Below are positions 59,701 through 64,000 of a stretch of 64,000 nucleotides of DNA, piece by piece. The DNA is from Bugula neritina (lineage: Eukaryota > Bryozoa > Gymnolaemata > Cheilostomatida > Bugulidae): NCBI GenBank assembly GCA_964035545.1, contig OZ037767.1, positions 22,797,128-22,861,127 of the forward strand, read 5' to 3'. The translations under genes and the position numbers were made by a program. The notes under the pieces were generated by a model. That model was given only the letters and a program-made list of their open reading frames with translations. It was not told where the DNA came from and did no database searches. Numbering within the stretch: the stretch's first letter is position 1; every line of letters starts with the position of its first letter.

Positions 59701-62674
59701 ATGCAGGTTGACACATTGACACAGAAGTGATGGGAGACTTACCTGTATGCCACACGTACTGCACCCATACATAGCTGCTAGCTGCAAAGAATAACCACTG
59801 GACAGGTATCAGGATGTAACAGAGGACGTCAGTTCCTATGGCCGCAATCAGGAACAGCATAGTTAACAGCTGCAAATAACATACAATATAGCCTTTGTAC
59901 CTCAACATTGGCTCACAGCTGTTCACAGGATATAAAAGTGATAAAATGACTTAAAATTAAATTTCAATAATAAAAAGAATCTCCAGTTGCCCAGGTAAAG
60001 TTCTTATTCTTAGATACTACTCGACTTAAATTCAAAATTTTAGCTCATAAATTAAGACTGTTGGGGCTAATGCAGATAGAAGTATCAGTTTGCATTAGCG
60101 AACGTCAATATGAAAGATGTGTCAAAAATCAGGAAATGCGTTTACGATTCAGATAGAGGTAATAGGGTAATCCATCTACGAGCTTCCTATTTTCCAGTCA
60201 GTGACTGCCAACGTTACAGAAAGTAATACAGATAAATCCTATGTGCAGTATAACTGCTCTCCAAGATATCATCAATCAAATCCTTCAACTGTTTGACAGG
60301 AGTTTATAGCCACTTTCAGCTGGCGTCAAGCCTATGCAGTGCTGGCCAGCTCTCCATAAAGAAGTAGACCAAATTTTAGCAATATCTGCTAACTGATTGG
60401 GTTGTCATAACTCGGCACGTTTGAGAAAAATCAGTTTTTATTTTGAAAAACCTTAATATTTCAATTAATTTTCAAGCATTAAACAAACCACAAATCTTTC
60501 AACTGCTTTGCTTTCAAATTTATAGTTTATTCTGCATAATCCTATTGTATTGGTCAGACACTGCAGCTGTGAATGATATAAGGTTAATGTAATAACTATA
60601 CCTGCACTTGTATTTACATAGCATTTATTAGAATATAGTCTGCAAGCTACTTATAATTAACAGCTACTTACAAATCCCTGGTATTTATATGAATCTTGAA
60701 CGGATCGAAGTAGCAGCCACACCGGATACAAGTATTCAAACCGAAATTCCAATATAAAGTCAGCCAGCAGTACCAGAATCCAGATCGTGAGAAATTTTAA
60801 ACAAGCTAGAATACTAAAAATAAAACAAAACAAAACTAAGCCATGTGGTAATTGTGCTATATGTTCCTTCCCTCAACTAAAATCACTGCAGAACTTTGTT
60901 GAACTATTTTTATTTTAGCAATAGCAAAATGACATTTTTTAAAAATTTGTCAACTATTATTACTTATGAACTCCTATTTGAGAAAATTGCCCACAATTGT
61001 TTACAATATGGCAATTTAAAAGCACTGCAAGCCACTAATTTCCGTTAATATTAGACTATTAGGATTATTATAAAAACCAATCAAACAAAGTACAGTTTAT
61101 TTCAACTATTTGAGGCAGTTTATGAAAGCTGGCAGAGAGTTTATGACCACTTTCAGCCATTATTTAGAGTAACAGGAAGCAGATTATCTACAGCACCAAT
61201 CAATTTCACCCATTCTAAGTCTCCAGTTACACTCATTACTGTAAATTAAACTAAAACACCTCCCCCCTACTAATAATATGATCAACCATAGTTAAATTTC
61301 CATTTGCCTTTCGTCAAACCTGCAAGTACTTAAAATGATATTTATTGGTAACAATGTGAGCGTGTGTAAGACCAAAGTAAAACTTAAATTAGGAGTAAGT
61401 CAACATACCTTAGGCTTAATATTTACTATTTAGTCAGTTAAAAACAACTGAAAGAGTGACTGAAATTAAGTGCAAGTACCAGACTGCTTCGTGAAAATAT
61501 TGATAGAGATCACTACTGATTAGTACCGTTACCATAACAACTTTTAACAGTATCACAATGGCATAGTAGATCTAGAGCACTGTTACTTTAATTTCAGCAG
61601 TTGCTGATGGTTTTACTTTAGGTCCAACTATTACCATTGATTGTAGTGGTATCATTTTACAGATTTATAAACGCTAACAAGTTACTAATTGGATTTATTA
61701 TTTATTAAATACAAAAATATAATTATTATATTTGTCATGTTAACAGATAGCCTACTCTAAACCCATTTTAGCACAATGATATTATCATTTTAAAAATGGA
61801 TGATTGATGTTTATATCTATGACTATAACTACATTATTGACAGAATTATAATGCTAATTATCATAATACATTTGTTGTCATACTTAGCAACTCTTAGCCA
61901 TTAGTTTTGGTAATTAATAAGTACTATTTATTAGCCTTGCTTTGAAGTTTAGGCAGTGAAAATAAAATAGTAATACCACATTATGTAGTATACTGTATAT
62001 GTAGTATATACAAGTATTTGGACTAGTCTATCAACTTGGAGAAATGCTCACTTTAGATTTTAGTATATAATTTAGAATGAGAATCAGAATGACAGCCACA
62101 ATGAGTCTATGAGGATCAAACTTTGAATGAGGCTTAGAGTTAGTATTAGTATTAGTATATTAAAAAGAAATTGAAAGTTCTATTTACACAACTGATTACT
62201 TTGGCTTCAACTTTATAAGTTTAGAACTCAATATTTATTTTTATACTTTTAATTATAATTTTAGTTGTTCACTCTTCAGTCAAGTTTAGGTTAAATTCAT
62301 TATATTTAATCTCAAAGCTAATGATTTATAGTACTAATAATAATTTAATAATATCAAAGACAAAAGTAGTATAATTATTATTTAAGTTATGACAAGCCTA
62401 ACATTTACTTTTACTAGTACATAATAAAACTATAAGTAAACTTAAGTATAACTATTACTATAACATAAACTTGAAGCTAAACATAACACTAGCAGTAAAT
62501 TTATTATTTATCATTATATTAACTTCAAGTGAGTCAACAATTGAAGTTTTAAACAATTGCAAATTGAAATTATACTGAAATAGTATACCTGCTGTAACTA
62601 TAAACGCGTTCAGAAATCTTTTTTGATTTCATAGGACGCCGAAGTTTTCCAGATTCGACATTCCGCCTCTTCAT
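47702..62674 (-). CDS. MACO1: macoilin, ER membrane coiled-coil protein, complete in 15 exons
   Basis: Macoilin (TMEM57) is a conserved animal protein of the rough ER and nuclear membrane, needed for neuronal function in worms. Exons in order: 62589-62674, 60672-60813, 59743-59869, 53946-54075, 53466-53532, 52849-52987, 52375-52538, 51464-51786, 50983-51144, 50219-50401, 49851-49995, 49379-49538, 48401-48502, 47923-48055, 47702-47789. The frame is intact from ATG at 62674 to TAA: 716 residues (human 664). The start MKRRNVESGKLRRPMK matches the human start. Membrane segments: about 32-60 (ILVLLADFILEFRFEYLYP), 78-115 (IPVQWLFFAASSYVWVQYVW), then LLWLLFVYVEAALRMKDQK and DLCRPFAAHCIGYPVVTLGY. 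A Ser/Asn-rich low-complexity middle about 220-445 is followed by a long coiled coil (RLESDVKRLKADLQ, LQQDNDSLQNKLHN, DKQNLANAEKKLAEEKKLRE, AARAVALANAS) and a Ser/Pro C-terminus. Five introns carry arrays that include their own splice sites. Confidence 0.97.
48322..48432. repeat. triplicated exon end plus donor in macoilin intron 13
   Basis: Three copies, 36-37 bp apart, of TTACCAACAGGGTGGTNTGT plus ATACATG. The right copy is the real end of the exon 48401-48502 (SSMYTDHPV) with its donor; the two others, in the intron, keep complete donors at 48363/48364 and 48327/48328. Confidence 0.92.
49584..49751. mobile_element. MITE-like element, copy 2 (CACTG termini)
   Basis: A 168-bp relative of 17442-17588 with ends CACTGCATTTCCATTGCTTT and AAAGCAATGGGAATGTAGTG and inner inverted pair CGAATGGATTTGTGG / AAAAATCCATTCG. 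It is flanked on both sides by ATA, a perfect 3-bp target duplication. It lies in macoilin intron 11. Confidence 0.85.
50035..50218. repeat. 21-bp minisatellite of perfect splice donors in macoilin intron 10
   Basis: Nine units of CCAGCACTACTAACTCACCTG. On the - strand each unit reads GGCAGGTGAGTTAGTAGTGCT, so each holds a consensus donor CAG|GTGAGT identical to the genuine donor at the right edge (exon ends 50219 with GCTAGCAG|GTGAGTTAG). Four units are exact in the donor; others have GTGGGT or GTGTGT. Confidence 0.94.
50410..50652. repeat. 36-bp minisatellite in macoilin intron 9
   Basis: Six to seven units of GTGCTGTAGGTACTTGTCAA plus GTTATATACAGAGCAG. It ends about 10 bp before the splice acceptor at 50402. 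The Tyr/Ser/Thr/Cys open frames on both strands are artefacts. Confidence 0.92.
50772..51013. repeat. 43-bp repeat built from a macoilin exon end and its donor
   Basis: Five intronic copies plus the exon copy of CTGCAGACTATCGTTATCTT plus GCTGCAGATATAACCTACTTGTT. On the - strand each copy is about 29 nt of coding sequence (LQQDNDSLQNK) followed by the donor AA|GTAGGT. The real junction is 50982/50983. Confidence 0.93.
52555..52830. repeat. about 30-bp AT-rich minisatellite filling macoilin intron 6
   Basis: Units of TATAGTTATATGATATATTA plus CAAATATACG. It spans almost the whole intron between the exons 52849-52987 and 52375-52538. Confidence 0.88.
53595..53930. repeat. 17-bp minisatellite in macoilin intron 4
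   Basis: About 19 copies of TGAAGTAGTGCATATAC. Because 17 is not divisible by three, all three reverse frames cycle through the same residues, producing three overlapping long false open frames. Confidence 0.95.
54076..55332. repeat. 29-bp minisatellite of about 43 units carrying the macoilin intron 3 acceptor
   Basis: Unit close to TAGTTAGTAGTATAATACAC plus ACTACTGTA. On the - strand several units read AACTATGCTGTAG, identical to the sequence that forms the acceptor of the exon 53946-54075 (GCTGTAG|ACAGGGGAAT). The largest tandem array in the window, inside a 5.7-kb intron. Confidence 0.95.
55333..57377. other. macoilin intron 3, unique part
   Basis: AT-rich sequence with no recognised exon. 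A short near-duplicate at 56572-56660 repeats CTCCTAGCATGGC with CTTTGACACCATG three times. The open frame near 57182-57364 has no recognisable family. Confidence 0.5.
57378..59461. mobile_element. 2.08-kb element with inverted ends and TTAA target duplication
   Basis: The left end is TAGACCCTTTTCA and the right end TGAAAAGGGTCTA; TTAA flanks both (57374-57377 and 59462-59465). The similarity continues inward as a diverged inverted repeat: 57378-57800 on + resembles the complement of 59180-59461 (AGTTGTCTCCTCCCA against AGTTGTGTCCTCCCA, and ACCTTTCAACT against AGTTGAAAGGT). No transposase-like frame was found inside, so it is probably non-autonomous. TTAA sites are used by piggyBac and Kolobok elements; the assignment is inference. 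Confidence 0.72.
59516..59612. repeat. 18-bp minisatellite near macoilin exon 3
   Basis: Five units of TAGACTGAGTACCAGTGA, about 130 bp downstream (- strand) of the exon 59743-59869 and 50 bp from the TTAA element. Confidence 0.88.
59870..60671. other. macoilin intron 2
   Basis: About 800 bp of AT-rich unique sequence; nothing recognised beyond the splice sites. Confidence 0.6.
60814..62588. other. macoilin intron 1
   Basis: About 1.8 kb, very AT-rich, no repeats of note and no exon-like frame. A first intron of this size can hold regulatory sequence, but none is visible. Confidence 0.55.
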
Positions 62675-63238
62675 TCTAACATAACACACCCAAAGTATAA
62701 TTTTTTTTATGATTTGTAGGCATTCACACCAAAGTTAAGTATTTCGATTTGGCTGCTAAGCTATAGGCATATACAGAATTTTAGATTACTAAGAGTATTG
62801 TCGCTTTTGCGCAGTGATACTTCCGTCTAGCCACAGACCATAAAATATACAGTGCGGCCAACTCAATAAGCTTTGCTTAATCGAGGATGCAAAATATTAT
62901 ACGATACTCTATTGTTATTTTTAACCATAATCGTCACAGTTTTAGAACTATAGCTACTTTTGGTTTAAAACAAAATATTGAATCATATTGCTTAAAATTG
63001 AATGTTTCATTAAAGTTGGCTTCAGAAGTACCAGAGTTTTTGCTGTATTTTTGAAGGTTTGCGGAAATGTGCCTTTTAACTAATGCGTTTAGAGGGGCTT
63101 GTCGCCCCTACCCGATTGTTGATTTTGGCCTAACCATTCGCTCTCGGAAATTCCCGTTACAAGCATTTTTCTAGTTTTTTCTTTATCATTCATTTTGATT
63201 TTATTTCTAACTTGAACGAATTTAAAACTATCACCGCC
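62675..63238. promoter_or_regulatory. probable bidirectional promoter of macoilin (-) and CCT8 (+)
   Basis: Only 564 bp separate the two start codons. No TATA box in a convincing place. CCT8 has a strong start context (TCACCGCCATGGC). Confidence 0.55.
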
Positions 63239-64000
63239 ATGGCTATGCACATACCAAGAGCACCTGGGTTTTCTCAGATGATTAAAGATGGAGCAAAAGT
63301 AAGAATTTATAAATATAGTGATAACATCAACTTGAGACGACGAGGGCTCAAGCAGAGTAACTGTTAGTGTTACTGACTTACTCTTAGACGCAGACTGACT
63401 TACAATTACATTTGCTGACTTACAGTTAGTGTTACTCACTCTCAGTCGTTTAAATGCAGATCTAGCTTTAATTGAAATTCATGAAATAACTATATTATTT
63501 TAGATTTTTCTAGTCTTAAATGTTATTAAAATGTCAACGTGAAAATAATAATAATAATAATTATTAAATATTATTATTTATATTCGTATTGATATTGTAA
63601 TCATTTTTATTTTAGACATCATAATCATTCATTTATGAAAGTGCAGTAAAAATAATATTAGTATTACTATTGCCATTGGGCTTGGTATTACATTTACTAA
63701 TACTAATAGTGATAGTTATAGTAATACTATCACTATGTAGAGTACAGCTCAAATTGCGTAGTTTTTTTCCTTAAGCTTAGCATTAAATTTATATAGGAAT
63801 AATGTATTGTTTTATAATACATGTATGATGTATGCATGTAAATTTTGAAGATGTCTTTGCTGCTAACAATAACATCTCTATAATAAAATTGAAAGACTAA
63901 ACAAAAATGATAAAACTTATACAGTCTATGACAAGAATGAAATTTTAGACAACAACTAAGAACATGCTTTGTATTTCAGCATTTCTCTGGTTTGGACGAG
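63239..64000 (+). CDS. CCT8: T-complex protein 1 subunit theta (CCT8), first two exons, runs off the window
   Basis: CCT8 is one of the eight subunits of the cytosolic TRiC/CCT chaperonin that folds actin and tubulin. Exon 1 (63239-63298) encodes MAMHIPRAPGFSQMIKDGAK and ends at AAA|GTAAGA in phase 0. Exon 2 begins at 63980 after TTTGTATTTCAG and encodes HFSGLDE up to the window edge. Joined, this matches the start of human CCT8 almost residue for residue (from memory: MALHVPKAPGFAQM, then LKEGAKHFSGLEE). Only the N-terminal segment before the equatorial domain is present. The start has a near-ideal Kozak context. Confidence 0.9.
63299..63979. other. CCT8: CCT8 intron 1
   Basis: 681 bp, AT-rich, with an imperfect AATAAT/ATTATT palindrome at 63548-63585 that could form a hairpin. 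Otherwise nothing recognised. Confidence 0.7.

Overview
The window is nuclear DNA of an animal. It holds spliced genes with GT-AG introns of about 100 to 5,700 bp, AT-rich non-coding sequence, and a very heavy load of intronic minisatellites. I rebuilt the genes exon by exon from the translation and compared them with human orthologues from memory. Afadin, macoilin and SCAP together point to a metazoan. Small introns and strong divergence from vertebrates suggest an early-branching invertebrate such as a sponge, but that is inference only.

Layout, left to right: (1) 1-5213, non-coding sequence 5' of the first recognised afadin exon. (2) 5214-22324, +, afadin (28 exons seen, N-terminal exon missing). 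(3) 23011-39763, -, SCAP (20 exons, initiator exon not found), tail-to-tail with afadin. One SCAP intron carries a 5.19-kb DNA transposon with 1.19-kb inverted repeats. (4) 43048-46692, +, a GLTP-fold lipid-transfer-like gene, head-to-head with SCAP. (5) 47702-62674, -, macoilin, complete in 15 exons, tail-to-tail with the GLTP gene. (6) 63239 to the window end, +, the first two exons of CCT8 (TCP-1 theta), head-to-head with macoilin across 564 bp.

The reading frame closes over every exon junction of afadin (5,346 nt), SCAP (3,696 nt) and macoilin (2,151 nt). This is strong internal support for the models, including one predicted GC-AG intron in SCAP. The gene products act separately: junction scaffold, sterol sensor for SREBP, lipid transfer, ER membrane protein and chaperonin. 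I see no operon-like logic.

The most unusual feature is the relation between minisatellites and splice sites. In at least nine introns of three genes the tandem array abuts, contains, or is built from the adjacent splice donor or acceptor, sometimes with the end of the exon as well. Other items are the transposon, whose structure looks like a copy-back deletion derivative, and two further inverted-repeat element families (3-bp and TTAA target duplications).
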